Source: an uncultured Nitrospira sp. (GTDB taxonomy: Bacteria > Nitrospirota > Nitrospiria > Nitrospirales > Nitrospiraceae). From it: a stretch of DNA of 63,128 nt. Positions 1 to 8,915 of this stretch are shown here, piece by piece. The translations under genes and the position numbers were made by a program. The notes under the pieces are model-generated. The model was not told where the DNA came from, made no database searches, and saw only the letters and a list, made by a program, of their open reading frames with translations. Where the stretch lies: contig CABVRX010000021.1 in the NCBI GenBank assembly GCA_902500825.1, positions 1 through 63,128 on the forward strand, given 5' to 3'. How positions within the stretch are numbered: position 1 is the stretch's first letter; each line of letters begins with the position of its first letter.

Positions 1-134
1 TGCGACAGTGACCTCAGTATCCCCGTCGAAACCGGTCGCCCCCTTTGTTCAGGTTATTGTCCAACTCATTACAGATACTCATGATACCGCACAGATCAAT
101 GGGACGCTACTGGTATGTATTGAGTCGCCAGTCC

Positions 135-1382
135 CTACTCATCCAGGCTCGGACGGACAAGGAATCGCCCATAGTGAAGCGCGAAGAGTCCATAGGCCCC
201 ACTCCAACAGAGTGCCGATAGCCCAAGTATTGTATAAGTGAGAGTCGTTGGCGTCTCGGAGTGCGGGGAAAAGATACGCAATAACGCCCCGATGTTGACC
301 AGCAGATAGATCGCCACCGTAAGCCGATCGGCATGCCGTGGTCGTCCCGTGTGGCCGAGGCTCGCCCGGGTCATCACCGCCAACGTCATCGCCCCCATCG
401 CGCCAGTAGTAAGAAGATGAACCGCATTTTCGATGGAAAATCCGATGCCGAGAATCGCTCCACCCAGAGCGATGAGAAACAACCCCACCCATCCATAGCC
501 CACGTGCAAAATCAGCACAAGCGGCTCTTCCCAGGTTCTCCATCCTCCCCAGCGAACCAGTCGGGCGACACTCGCCAGACCGGCTACGACCAGCATAATC
601 CCTGCCCAGACACTTTCCGGTTGAACAATCCACGTGAGGACGCCCACGAGGACCATGATGATCGCGATGCCATCGAATGTAGAAAAGACTTCCGGCAGTC
701 TTGAGATATTCCTTCCGGAGAGGTATTCGCGCGTAAAGGTGGGTGTGAGGCGCCCGCCGATGATCGTCAACATCAATGTCATGACCGATAAGGCAAGCCG
801 CTCGGGAAAGTCCGTCGGGCCACTACGTAGTGCTGCGAGATGAAACAGAATATTTGTGATCGCGTAGAGACTCACCAGGATGCCGATCGGTGCCCGATCC
901 CAGGCTCTCGCTGCAGCGATCTCCCGCCAGACATAAGTGGCCAAGATGACCAAAAAAGCTCCGTCGACTACAGCCGAGAACGGAGCCCCAAACCACGGCG
1001 AGGCCACAAGCAACCGTCCAGCCAGCCACAGTAGAAATAGCACCAGCAACGGCGCTCCCCTGAGCGGCATGCGGTCGGTCCAGTTGGGCATGGCCGTTAG
1101 CAGAAATCCCGCGATCAACGCCGGGATGAACCCAAACAGCATCTCGTGGACATGCCATTCTCGCGGGGTATAGAGAAACTCTGCTTGCGCCTTCCCCACA
1201 AACAAAACAATCCAGATGAGAATGGCCAGACAGGCGAACAGCGCGGCAGCCAGAAAGAACGGCCGGAATCCATACGATAAAAACGCCGGACCGGCATAGG
1301 GCGGAAACGTGGGTTCGTCATCACTATCGTTCGGAGTCGCCACCGGCTGACTGACGATCGGGATTACTTTATTCGATGACAT
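135..1382 (-). CDS. nnrS: NnrS family heme-copper membrane protein
   Basis: A 415-residue polytopic membrane protein with about twelve hydrophobic segments. The NnrS signature is visible as GFRPFF near residues 38-43, WHVHEM at 76-81 and TAMPNWT at 96-102; the histidines are candidate heme or copper ligands. Known family role: NnrS proteins accompany nitrite/nitric-oxide metabolism and protect cells from NO stress, though the biochemical activity is poorly defined. That would suit a nitrite-handling bacterium. The stop is TAG at 135-137 and the ATG start is at 1382. It stands alone, with a 435-bp gap upstream and only 134 bases of window downstream, so operon partners cannot be judged. The family call is firm; the role is inferred. 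Confidence 0.93.
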   Translation of the reverse strand: MSSNKVIPIVSQPVATPNDSDDEPTFPPYAGPAFLSYGFRPFFLAAALFACLAILIWIVLFVGKAQAEFLYTPREWHVHEMLFGFIPALIAGFLLTAMPNWTDRMPLRGAPLLVLFLLWLAGRLLVASPWFGAPFSAVVDGAFLVILATYVWREIAAARAWDRAPIGILVSLYAITNILFHLAALRSGPTDFPERLALSVMTLMLTIIGGRLTPTFTREYLSGRNISRLPEVFSTFDGIAIIMVLVGVLTWIVQPESVWAGIMLVVAGLASVARLVRWGGWRTWEEPLVLILHVGYGWVGLFLIALGGAILGIGFSIENAVHLLTTGAMGAMTLAVMTRASLGHTGRPRHADRLTVAIYLLVNIGALLRIFSPHSETPTTLTYTILGLSALCWSGAYGLFALHYGRFLVRPSLDE

Positions 1383-1817
1383 ACCGTGTGATTCTCGGCG
1401 GTGCGTCAGAGACTTGTCAACAGAAGATCATGAGTGTAATCGGCTTGCGGTTTGGGCTGGCGACACAAAAGGGAATCTGCCCGTTCAGACCGTGCGCGTC
1501 ATTGGCATATCTCGGTTTTCTACGTAAGTAGGCCTGTATCCTTTTGTCTTTTGAGCGTATCGTTTGAGATACGACCCGCCATTGAGATCCATACCCGGAA
1601 ATAATGCGTAGAACAGAGAGCGAGCGCCGCAGACCGGTCTACAAGCGGCAACTGGAGTTTGCTGGAAGGCCGTGAGGAATAGCAGGACACCGGAGGTGAG
1701 TGAGTTCGTGAAGATCCGCCTCACTCTGGCACTAGCATTGCTTATTTGCTGAGCTGATGACGACATGGATCGCGACTAGGGTCACCGGTTCTCAATAATT
1801 TACGATGGAGGGCTCCC
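1383..1817. other. Intergenic stretch, no supported gene
   Basis: This gap lies between the divergent starts of nnrS and the zinc-ribbon gene. A 93-codon leftward frame (1485-1766) exists, but it has no ribosome binding site and no recognisable family. I looked for an FNR/CRP-like palindrome in front of nnrS and saw no convincing one. Confidence 0.5.
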
Positions 1818-2039
1818 ATGAAATGCACGAGATGCTGCGGGCTGATGATCGTGGATCATTTGCTGGATATGCAGGAAAGTTCTGTACCGATGTGGATGCG
1901 GGCACTCAGGTGTGTAACGTGTGGCAATATCGAGGACCCATTGATTCATTATCATCACGCGGTTCGGCGCGCTCGCAGAGCGACGCGGCTCGCGTCGCAT
2001 TTGGCGAAAGCTGTCGCTCGGCCGGTCAAAGCAGCCTAG
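1818..2039 (+). CDS. Small zinc-ribbon protein
   Basis: A 73-residue basic protein with a cysteine cluster at residues 3, 6 and 7 and a second CxxC pair at 32/35, the layout of a small treble-clef or zinc-ribbon fold. The C-terminal third is rich in arginine and histidine. A strong ribosome binding site (GGAGGG at 1806-1811) sets the ATG at 1818. I recognise the general type (short Cys-rich proteins common in Nitrospirota and Deltaproteobacteria) but not a named family. Zinc binding is inferred from the cysteines; a role in nucleic-acid or protein binding is only a guess. It converges with recQ, whose stop lies 40 bp away, and no terminator hairpin is visible between them. Confidence 0.75.
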   Translation: MKCTRCCGLMIVDHLLDMQESSVPMWMRALRCVTCGNIEDPLIHYHHAVRRARRATRLASHLAKAVARPVKAA

Positions 2040-2078
2040 GTTTTGATGATTCTTTCATATCCTGAGAAAGTTACAGAG

Positions 2079-3941
2079 CTATTGATGTCCATTGACCACA
2101 GCCAACACTCGACGGCCATATCGTTCGGCTTTCATCTCGCCGATACCCGGAATCTCTAATAGGGCGGCCGGCGTCTCCGGTTTGCAACCGGCAATGGCCT
2201 TCAATGTTCGATCATGAAAAATGAGAAACGGCGCGACACCCTCTTCCTCGGCAAGTTCGGAGCGGAGTTGTCTGAGCCGCTCGATAAGCTGTCGATCCGG
2301 CGGTGAAGCGTGAGCAACAATCGTCAAGGCGGATTGCGAGCGATCCCGCTTCTTCACTGATCCACCGGACGGATCATCCTCCGCCTGTTCCAGGTCTACT
2401 GTGCGAAGCCCTTGCACAACCTCTCGTCCCTTGGGCGTCACATCGAGCGTGGGGTACTCCATCCCTTCAACCTGCAGATGTCCGGAGCCGATGAGGGCCT
2501 TCACAAGATTCGTCACCGACACCTTCGTCTGGGCGCGACAGATGCCGTAGGTCGGACAGTCTTCCGCGCCGCAGGCCAGCAACACCTTCGAACGGCTTCC
2601 ACGAAGAATGTCGACGATCCGACCCATGCCGAACCGTCCCCTACACCAGAACACGGTATCGATGATCGCCTTCGCGGATGTGGCGGTATCGTGAGAGATC
2701 ATCCGGCTCGGCTGCCGCGCCGGCGCAACGCAGCGGTCGCACAGGCCGCAAGGTCCCAAGGATGGCTTACCTTGATCGCTAAAGTAGTCAAGAATCGCAA
2801 GCTGTCGGCAGGCCGACGCCGACACATACCCCAGCAACTCTCGGAGCAGCGTCGTCATTCGTTCCGCGCGCTCGGCGCCTTCAGAATCCTTGGATGCCTG
2901 TGCAATGAAATATTCCTGCGTGGCCACATCACGTTCATGGAACAGCAACACACAGGCCGCGGGCTGTCCATCGCGTCCGGCACGCCCAGCCTCCTGATAA
3001 TAAGCCTCCAGACTGCCCGGAATGTCGAAATGGAGGACTAATCGGACATCGGGTTTATCGATCCCCATGCCGAAGGCATTCGTCGCCACCAGGATTCTCA
3101 ACGTCCCTTGGCGGAAATCGTCATGCACGAGCCGCCGTTGCTCATCTGAAAGTCCGGCATGGTAGTACCCGACCGACTGGTGGGATTGTCCCAACCAGGC
3201 CACTACCTCTTCTACCGTCCGGCGGGTTGCACAATAGATGAGGATAGTACCCTTCTCAGTCCCGCACACCAAACGCTCCGCCATCCCCAGTTTCTCTCGG
3301 AAGGTCCGACAATGATGGACGGACAAGGCCAGATTCGTCCGCCGAAAACCCGCGACCAATCGGAACGGATCACGAAGGGACAACCGCCGGCACAGATCCG
3401 TCTGCACACGATCGGTCGCCGTGGCCGTCAAGGCCAGGCAGGCTGGATTTGTCAGTTCTTGGCGCAGACGACCGATCTTGAGATAGTCGGGCCTGAAATC
3501 ATGACCCCACTGGGAAATGCAGTGCGCTTCATCGACCACTAGTAGCGAGACCCATAGAGAACGCAACAGTCGGAGAAACCCTTCATGTTGCATCCGTTCC
3601 GGCGCGAGATAGAGCAGTTGAACTCGCCGCTGCTGGAGATCCTGCATCGCCCGGCTCTTTTCCAACCCGCTGAGACCGGAGTGAAACGCCACCGCAGCAA
3701 TCTTCCGCTGCCGCATGGCTGCGACCTGATCTTGCATCAGCGCGATGAGCGGAGAAATCACCAGCGTCACCCCAGGGAGAAGGGTCGCCGGCAATTGATA
3801 GCAGAGCGACTTCCCCTGCCCCGTCGGCATGACGGCCATCGCATCGCGCCCAGCCAACACGGCGCGAATGATGTCCTCTTGGCCCGGCCTGAACGTCGCA
3901 AACCCGAACCGTTCGTTGAGCTGTCGAGTCAGATTATCCAC
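2079..3941 (-). CDS. recQ: ATP-dependent DNA helicase RecQ
   Basis: A 620-residue superfamily 2 helicase that unwinds DNA 3'-5' in recombination and replication-fork repair. Visible motifs: Walker A GQGKS at about 41-45, DEAH at 137-140, and helicase C-terminal motifs around GMGIDKPDVR and QEAGRAGRDGQ. The RecQ-C-terminal zinc site (C-x-GPCGLCDRC) follows near residue 395. The end carries an HRDC domain (about 545-615) with the helix-hairpin-helix stretch EIPGIGEMKAERYG. The length is close to the usual ~600. ATG at 3941; it is monocistronic, with the nearest upstream feature being a pseudogene 37 bp away. Confidence 0.96.
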   Translation of the reverse strand: MDNLTRQLNERFGFATFRPGQEDIIRAVLAGRDAMAVMPTGQGKSLCYQLPATLLPGVTLVISPLIALMQDQVAAMRQRKIAAVAFHSGLSGLEKSRAMQDLQQRRVQLLYLAPERMQHEGFLRLLRSLWVSLLVVDEAHCISQWGHDFRPDYLKIGRLRQELTNPACLALTATATDRVQTDLCRRLSLRDPFRLVAGFRRTNLALSVHHCRTFREKLGMAERLVCGTEKGTILIYCATRRTVEEVVAWLGQSHQSVGYYHAGLSDEQRRLVHDDFRQGTLRILVATNAFGMGIDKPDVRLVLHFDIPGSLEAYYQEAGRAGRDGQPAACVLLFHERDVATQEYFIAQASKDSEGAERAERMTTLLRELLGYVSASACRQLAILDYFSDQGKPSLGPCGLCDRCVAPARQPSRMISHDTATSAKAIIDTVFWCRGRFGMGRIVDILRGSRSKVLLACGAEDCPTYGICRAQTKVSVTNLVKALIGSGHLQVEGMEYPTLDVTPKGREVVQGLRTVDLEQAEDDPSGGSVKKRDRSQSALTIVAHASPPDRQLIERLRQLRSELAEEEGVAPFLIFHDRTLKAIAGCKPETPAALLEIPGIGEMKAERYGRRVLAVVNGHQ

Positions 3942-3978
3942 TAGGAAGGTGAATCACTCGCGCTTGTACAACAATCGA

Positions 3979-4303
3979 TCATACAGAAACAGTCACCCGC
4001 AAATAGGTCGCCGGAATGGAAGTGGCCTCCTTATTCGGGCTTTTGTTCTGACCTTCGAACAGAGTCTCAAGCTCCTTCTGCAGGTCAGCCGCCCGTCCAT
4101 TCTTCTCCACGGCATCGAACGCGTTCATCGTGGGTCCGTAGTAGCGCCTGAATGCGTCCACGAACGACGTGTACCGGGGTAATTGAAACCGTGAGCCCTT
4201 GCGTGATCCCGATGGCCTTGACGATGGCTTCCCCACTTTCCCTCATGCTCGCCGCAATGCGCGTAAAGTTGCCTTTTTCCCGGAGTGCCTTATTAGGATT
4301 CAT
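3979..4303 (-). pseudogene. SAM-dependent methyltransferase remnant (internal deletion plus frameshift)
   Basis: Two overlapping frames carry the two ends of one class I methyltransferase. The first (from ATG 4303) reads MNPNKALREKGNFTRIAASM and continues through GEAIVKAIGITQGLTV, the segment that normally leads straight into the SAM-binding DLGCGDG loop. The other frame supplies the family's C-terminal end, from FQLPRYTSFVDAFRRYYGP to the stop at 3979. The junction is near 4185-4192, where the SAM-binding core should be. From memory of the family's usual size, roughly 130 or more codons are missing, and the joined pieces are out of frame. The product cannot bind SAM, so I call it a dead gene. 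The two ends are well preserved, which suggests a recent deletion. Confidence 0.8.
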
Positions 4304-4405
4304 GGATGTACTCTCCCTTGTCGACTCAAAACCGTCGCAAGAGTAGGCAGTTCAGGGAGAGCAGTCAAGAGAGAGTTGAACAGGAGAGTTACGGCAAGAA
4401 GATTA

Positions 4406-4921
4406 TCAGGCAGCCAGCGAAGCTGGAGGAGCCACCTGGCCTGCCAGGTTCAGTGATTCGAGTCGGTCGCATTTTTGAGGATATGCATTCACCTTGCGCA
4501 TGATCATCGCTCTCAAATCTTCGTCGATATGAGAGAGCGCTTCCCGTACCCCTTCGACATCTCCGTCCTGCGCCAGATGAGCGGCAATGCCGATAAGCGG
4601 CAAGACGCCGGCATTGCCCATGGCCTTGGCAATCTCGATGGCTCCGGACCGATCCCCCGCTTTGACGAAAACTTGAGGCAGCTCGAGATAAAAGTGACTG
4701 GCCAAAAGCGACGGATCAGGGCATGAGACGATGATGTCTTTTACGGCTTGTATATTCCCCCGCTCCGATTCGATGAACAGCATCATTTGCCAGGCCTCTC
4801 GCAAGCATCGTCTGTCGACCATCCCGCTGACAGTCTGCCGCGCCTCGACAGTATCTCCCGCCAGAGCTTGTCTGATCGCCTGGTTCTTCAATTGTTCATC
4901 CGTCGGTGTTTGGGTTGGCAT
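4406..4921 (-). CDS. Helical-repeat protein of unknown function
   Basis: A 171-residue, largely alpha-helical protein with alternating small and hydrophobic residues. Stretches such as AIEIAKAMGNAG and GVREALSHIDEDL resemble TPR or HEAT-type helical pairs. There is no signal peptide or membrane segment, so a cytoplasmic protein-protein interaction role is plausible. The open frame runs upstream to 5179, but the ATG at 4921 is preferred: it has GAGGAG about 10 bases upstream, and the residues before it look unlike protein (many Arg and Trp, no repeat pattern). The last codons overlap a short inverted repeat (CCAGC/GCTGG near 4418-4430) that could serve as a weak terminator stem. I do not recognise a named family. 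Confidence 0.7.
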   Translation of the reverse strand: MPTQTPTDEQLKNQAIRQALAGDTVEARQTVSGMVDRRCLREAWQMMLFIESERGNIQAVKDIIVSCPDPSLLASHFYLELPQVFVKAGDRSGAIEIAKAMGNAGVLPLIGIAAHLAQDGDVEGVREALSHIDEDLRAMIMRKVNAYPQKCDRLESLNLAGQVAPPASLAA

Positions 4922-5246
4922 CGTCGTTGAGCTCCTCTCTGCACTCGGTCGGAGTACCAAATAGGAAACTTCAGGCGCCTGTTTCGAAATGTAGCGGCGA
5001 AAGCCGTTTTTGTCGATCTTTTTGCGCCAAATCGACCGTGCCACCCATCGCGCAACCGAGTGTGACCGAATCTCTGTTGCGGCAATCCGGTTTCGGACCA
5101 TGCCGGAGAAGCGATACTCGTGTATCGAGTCCGCCACCGCATAGTTCTCTCTCGGGAAATTGAACAGCCGTCTCGGCACCCTGAAACTCCCCGCAGCCTG
5201 TTACGGGGAATGTCAGGGTCCTTTGCGCTCCCAATATACATAGGCC
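4922..5246. other. Intergenic stretch, no supported gene
   Basis: A 325-base gap between two leftward genes. Open frames here are short, Arg-rich and without ribosome binding sites. It presumably holds the promoter of the 171-residue gene, but no clear -35/-10 pair was found. Confidence 0.45.
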
Positions 5247-6086
5247 TCAGTATGCGGCCGACGCTTTTCGAGTAAACTCCGCAAGCCGGTGGAGGTAGGC
5301 CCGCCCCCCTACCACATACGTATCGTTATGATTCGCTCCTGCAATCGCATACCATTCCTTCGGCGATTTGGCCGCATCGAACACTTGGCGTCCTAATTCG
5401 ATGGGGATAATGTCGTCTCGATCACCGTGAATGATCAGCTTCGGCAGCGAGAGCGCCGGCAGACGATCGATCAATCGAAATTCTGAGCCGAGAAACCAAT
5501 GGGTCGGGAAGCCGCCATAATGCGACCTGGCGACTGCTTCGATGGAAGGAAACGACGATTCAAGTATGAGGGCTGAGGCAGGTCGTTGCACCGCCAGCTC
5601 GCCCGCCACGGAGGCTCCGAGCGAGCGCCCGAAGAGGACAACTCGTTCCGAGCGAATCTTTCTGGTTCGTGTGAGGTAGTCGTAGGCCCCGTATGCATCT
5701 TGGTACAGTCCTTTCTCACTGGGACGGATACCCTGACTCTTCCCATATCCTCGATAGTCGAACAGGAAAATCGACAAGCCCATCTGGTACAGGAGTTTGA
5801 GATTGTCGAGACGATTGATGATATTACCCGCATTACCATGGCACCAGAGGATGACCGGACGATCGGCCGCTGCCTCAGCATACCAGCCGAACAAACGGAC
5901 GCCGTCAGAAGCCTGAAACCACACGTCTTCCAGCGGAATCCCGCTCAGCCTTGCCCAATCTCGGTCTTGCCAAGGTTCGGGATAATAGACAAAGAATTGG
6001 TCGAGAAAACTCACGGGCAGAGGATAGCGAAACTTATCCAGAGAAGGAAGAGTAGGGCTGTAGCCACTCAAATGTGGCCGGCACAT
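5247..6086 (-). CDS. Alpha/beta hydrolase (Bem46-like serine hydrolase)
   Basis: A 279-residue hydrolase. The oxyanion-hole loop is HGNAGN (83-88), the nucleophile elbow GRSLGA puts Ser at 155, the acid is Asp224 in HGDRDD, and the catalytic His is 253 in GANHND. The spacing matches the Bem46/YfhR group (esterase-like, physiological substrate unknown). The N-terminal ~35 residues include an aromatic patch (FLDQFFVYYPEP) often seen as a membrane-proximal segment in this group. The ATG directly abuts the upstream TGA (TGAATG), so translation is probably coupled to the DUF4105 gene and the two form an operon. Substrate cannot be read from the sequence. Confidence 0.88.
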   Translation of the reverse strand: MCRPHLSGYSPTLPSLDKFRYPLPVSFLDQFFVYYPEPWQDRDWARLSGIPLEDVWFQASDGVRLFGWYAEAAADRPVILWCHGNAGNIINRLDNLKLLYQMGLSIFLFDYRGYGKSQGIRPSEKGLYQDAYGAYDYLTRTRKIRSERVVLFGRSLGASVAGELAVQRPASALILESSFPSIEAVARSHYGGFPTHWFLGSEFRLIDRLPALSLPKLIIHGDRDDIIPIELGRQVFDAAKSPKEWYAIAGANHNDTYVVGGRAYLHRLAEFTRKASAAY

Positions 6087-7991
6087 TCAAAAAAACGCCT
6101 GTACACTGAACAGGACGTCGTTGTCGCGATCGCGATGATTGTATTCCAATCTGACCGCCCAATTTTGAGCCACTGCGAAGCGCGACCCGACATACCACCG
6201 GAAGTCGTCGGATTTGTCGCCCAGCGGGAATTTTAGATATGTTCCCGTGGCCATCAATTTCCACCGTTCGGTGATGTCGGCCAACATGCCGACCGTTCCA
6301 CCGCCACCGACTCGGTGCATCTCATCATAGGCCTTGCTGACGCTTGCTTCAGTTTCGGCGAAGGCAAACAGGACTTCTCGCTTGAGCAGCCGAAACTCCT
6401 TCGCCCCTCCGATCCCGACGTTGAGGAAACCGTTGCTGCAAAGCTGACAATCGTGATGCCGGATGGTGTTCATCCCAACGTTGAGCTTCCAGGAAGGGGC
6501 ATGAAAGACGGAATCGATCGGCGAGAGGGAAAGAAGGTTCAACAGCGTGGCCCGTTCTACCCGCGTCTGATCCGCTCGATTGTAATGTCGCACTGTAATA
6601 GAGGCCATTTCGATCTGCGCATCGGGCGTGTAGCCGACTTCGGGATCAAGCAAATCGTGATAGCCGCCGCGAAAGGTCGCTTCTTCGAATGTATCGTTGT
6701 TGCGCCACCCTCCTCCGATTGCAGCTCGGTGCATTTTATGGCCGAGTTCAGGCTGTTTCGCGAAGGGGCGAACGGTAAACCCCTCGGACGGGATGCGGAG
6801 CTGGCTGCGGGCCGTCAGCACCGCTCTATTACGATCCTTCCATTCTGGTTTCGGAGAATCAGTCGTCTCAATCCGGTAGCGCAGATAGTCTGATGCTAAA
6901 TCAAGCACAAATGCTTGTTTGGCAAGAACCAATTGAGTAAATGTCGGCAAAGTAAGCTCTTCAACGTCCTGTGTAATCCGATGAGCAAGCTCTCGCTCCT
7001 CTGCCGGTAAGGATTCTCGCTTTCGTTTGATGACGGTACTACGGGAAGGGCGATAGGTGATATCCGACACCAGACCAGGTTTTGAGACGATCAATCGAAC
7101 CGTATCGGCCGGGACCGTCCATCCAATAAACTCCTCCGTCAAATGCAAATTGGGGTCGGCATAATCCAAGAGGGCGAGAAGATGGTAGGAGCAATTTTCC
7201 TTAAAAAAGAAATAGTCGAAGTACGCATTCCCCAACTCCCACGCATGCATCAAAAAGCGACGCAACTGGGTTTCCGTGAGATTGAGCCGATATTCCCAAA
7301 TATCCCGGTTTTCGATGTCTCGATACTGCTGCACCTTGAGGTAATAAGGAATGGTCGAAAAGTATCCTTTATAGCTTCCGAAGATACCGCGTATAGGATA
7401 CGCAAGACCGGCTCCAGGAGGAACATCTGCGGCATAGTTGATGGTGTAGGCAAGGATGCGTGTCTGCTCTGTCTGCCCCTTCTGATCGACACGAAACAGG
7501 GTATGGCCGAACATGGAAGCCGGGTTGTTCAGAAAAGCCGATGGAAAGATCAAAGAAATAGATTGAACCTCGAAATCCTCGTACCATCGATCAAACCGTT
7601 CGCAAGCGAGTGAGAGAAGCCGGGTCGGATCAAACTGCAGTTGTTCTTTCAACCAGTGGTATCGAGCAATGAAGGCGCATTGGGCCGGCTGTCGAGAGCG
7701 ACCGACCAGTTCGTCTGAGAAAAATTTTGCGAGAGTGGCATTGAGTTCTGCAGCGGGATCCGTCTTCCCATTGGGAGACAAGAAAAAACCAGGATCGTCC
7801 TGCTCGCTCTCATATCCGCCGAAAACCCCCTTCCTGTAGTGCAGCAAGAGATGCCATTCGCGCTGTTCCGCAAGCTTGGCCTGCCCGGCATGGTCGATGA
7901 GCTGCTGAAGATACAGCGCACCATCGGATGGCTGGGCGCCGGAAGGAACAGGAGCAAATAAACAGGTCAGCAATGCAAGAAGAACCAGCAC
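6087..7991 (-). CDS. DUF4105 domain periplasmic/outer-envelope protein
   Basis: A 634-residue exported protein with an N-terminal signal sequence (hydrophobic LVLLALLTCLFAPV, then cleavage near SGAQP). The DUF4105 (Lnb N-terminal-like) region spans roughly 130-290, with the typical SFLNNPASMFGHTLF-like and FKENCSYHLL segments holding conserved His and Cys. The C-terminal third alternates aromatic and polar residues and probably forms a beta-rich domain. Known family context: outer-envelope proteins of unknown activity, with a distant link to lacto-N-biosidase chaperone domains. The start is GTG at 7991: an in-frame TGA lies upstream and no ATG is available. No strong ribosome binding site is seen. 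The 8010-8039 hairpin sits in the leader. Confidence 0.85.
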   Translation of the reverse strand: MLVLLALLTCLFAPVPSGAQPSDGALYLQQLIDHAGQAKLAEQREWHLLLHYRKGVFGGYESEQDDPGFFLSPNGKTDPAAELNATLAKFFSDELVGRSRQPAQCAFIARYHWLKEQLQFDPTRLLSLACERFDRWYEDFEVQSISLIFPSAFLNNPASMFGHTLFRVDQKGQTEQTRILAYTINYAADVPPGAGLAYPIRGIFGSYKGYFSTIPYYLKVQQYRDIENRDIWEYRLNLTETQLRRFLMHAWELGNAYFDYFFFKENCSYHLLALLDYADPNLHLTEEFIGWTVPADTVRLIVSKPGLVSDITYRPSRSTVIKRKRESLPAEERELAHRITQDVEELTLPTFTQLVLAKQAFVLDLASDYLRYRIETTDSPKPEWKDRNRAVLTARSQLRIPSEGFTVRPFAKQPELGHKMHRAAIGGGWRNNDTFEEATFRGGYHDLLDPEVGYTPDAQIEMASITVRHYNRADQTRVERATLLNLLSLSPIDSVFHAPSWKLNVGMNTIRHHDCQLCSNGFLNVGIGGAKEFRLLKREVLFAFAETEASVSKAYDEMHRVGGGGTVGMLADITERWKLMATGTYLKFPLGDKSDDFRWYVGSRFAVAQNWAVRLEYNHRDRDNDVLFSVQAFF

Positions 7992-8009
7992 GGTGTGACA
8001 AGAGACAGC

Positions 8010-8039
8010 AAGGGCCCTGACAACCTTGCCAGGGCCCTT
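8010..8039 (-). terminator. Hairpin terminator between DUF3015 and DUF4105 genes
   Basis: A perfect 10-bp inverted repeat (AAGGGCCCTG / CAGGGCCCTT) with a 10-base loop lies 11 bases past the DUF3015 stop. The T-run is better on the + strand (TTTTCT) than on the leftward transcript, so termination of the leftward gene may be partial. Confidence 0.65.
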
Positions 8040-8049
8040 TTCTCATGAC

Positions 8050-8559
8050 TTAGCGGATCGATGCTTGCGCCAGGACCGGATGGCCCGCGATGGCATCATT
8101 GAGGGACTTCACCAATGCGACCGGAGAAGCTTCTCCCGCCTGCACCAGAGACGTATACCGTTCCTGGGTCATGGCGAAGAAAGCGGGATGCTGCTCAGCA
8201 GGCACCCCCATCAAAGAAGCCAGCGAAGCAAGGTGTTCACCTTGTCCCTGAGCCATCTCCGCGGTGAGCGCCTCGAAGTTCAACGACGCAAACACCGTGG
8301 TCTTCTGCTCACTCATAATCTTGCCGTCATTGGTACAACCGGAGGTGCCGGTGCTGATCCCAAATGTTTGGCTACCGAATGTGCCATTTGTGGTCGCCAT
8401 CAACACCTGAGGGGCAATTTCCTTTTGAGCCTTGTAGTCCGACCATGCCAATTTCCCCAACCCACAGCCCGGACCAGTGTCTGGATTTGCCGCCATTGCC
8501 AGACCCACCTGAGCGCCGAACAGTACGGCGATAGACAATACAAGCACTTTCTTCGACAT
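8050..8559 (-). CDS. DUF3015 family secreted protein
   Basis: A 169-residue protein with a clear Sec signal peptide (MSKK, a hydrophobic core to about residue 20, cleavage near AMA/ANP). The mature part has the DUF3015 pattern: CGLGKLAWSD near the N-terminus, a GTFGSQTFGISTGTSGC segment, then a helical C-terminus. Known family: small periplasmic proteins found in Nitrospirota and Gammaproteobacteria, function unknown. The two cysteines could form a disulfide. A strong ribosome binding site (GGAGGAGG) precedes ATG 8559. A TATACT -10 on the minus strand at 8620-8625 may drive it. It is monocistronic and followed by a hairpin. Confidence 0.88.
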   Translation of the reverse strand: MSKKVLVLSIAVLFGAQVGLAMAANPDTGPGCGLGKLAWSDYKAQKEIAPQVLMATTNGTFGSQTFGISTGTSGCTNDGKIMSEQKTTVFASLNFEALTAEMAQGQGEHLASLASLMGVPAEQHPAFFAMTQERYTSLVQAGEASPVALVKSLNDAIAGHPVLAQASIR

Positions 8560-8822
8560 AAGTCCTCCTCCGTTAGAATTAGTTAAGCACCCGTGCTACT
8601 GCAAAAAACATTGAGACGAAGTATAACGAAACTGGCTATCGATGTTGATAAAAAAGTTCGCCACTAGAGAAGCGACTAGGTCTGCATCTGTTGGACGGCA
8701 ATTATAGACGAATCGAAGCGAAGCGCAACAACTTTTCTCGGCCTGAGGATTCTTACGTATTCACTGGTTCATGATCAGTCCAAATGCCATCATTCACTGA
8801 CTCGCGTCGGCTCAATTTATAA
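8560..8822. other. Divergent intergenic region
   Basis: Leader and promoter region of the DUF3015 gene (leftward) and upstream region of the lipoprotein gene (rightward). On the minus strand TATACT (8620-8625) is a good -10, but no consensus -35 stands 16-18 bases before it. A short GCAC/GTGC stem lies at 8587-8596. No gene seen. Confidence 0.45.
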
Positions 8823-8851
8823 TTGACGAAAATACTGTGTGCGACTATACT
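8823..8851 (+). promoter_or_regulatory. Sigma70-type promoter for the TRL-like lipoprotein
   Basis: TTGACG (8823-8828), a 17-base spacer, then TATACT (8846-8851): five of six matches at each hexamer with ideal spacing. It predicts a transcript start near 8858 and a leader of about 58 bases before ATG 8916. Confidence 0.8.
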
Positions 8852-8915
8852 CCGCCTCGGCGATTGTCTTGATACCTAGGCAATCAAACTTTCCAACTTT
8901 TATTAGGGAGGACCC

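Noticed and set aside
1485-1766. 93-codon leftward frame with a hydrophobic stretch, possibly a secreted peptide
   Set aside because: No ribosome binding site, no recognisable family and odd composition; not enough to call a gene.
4922-5179. N-terminal extension of the helical-repeat gene
   Set aside because: A good ribosome binding site and family-like sequence begin at ATG 4921; the extension is Arg/Trp-rich and unlike the rest.
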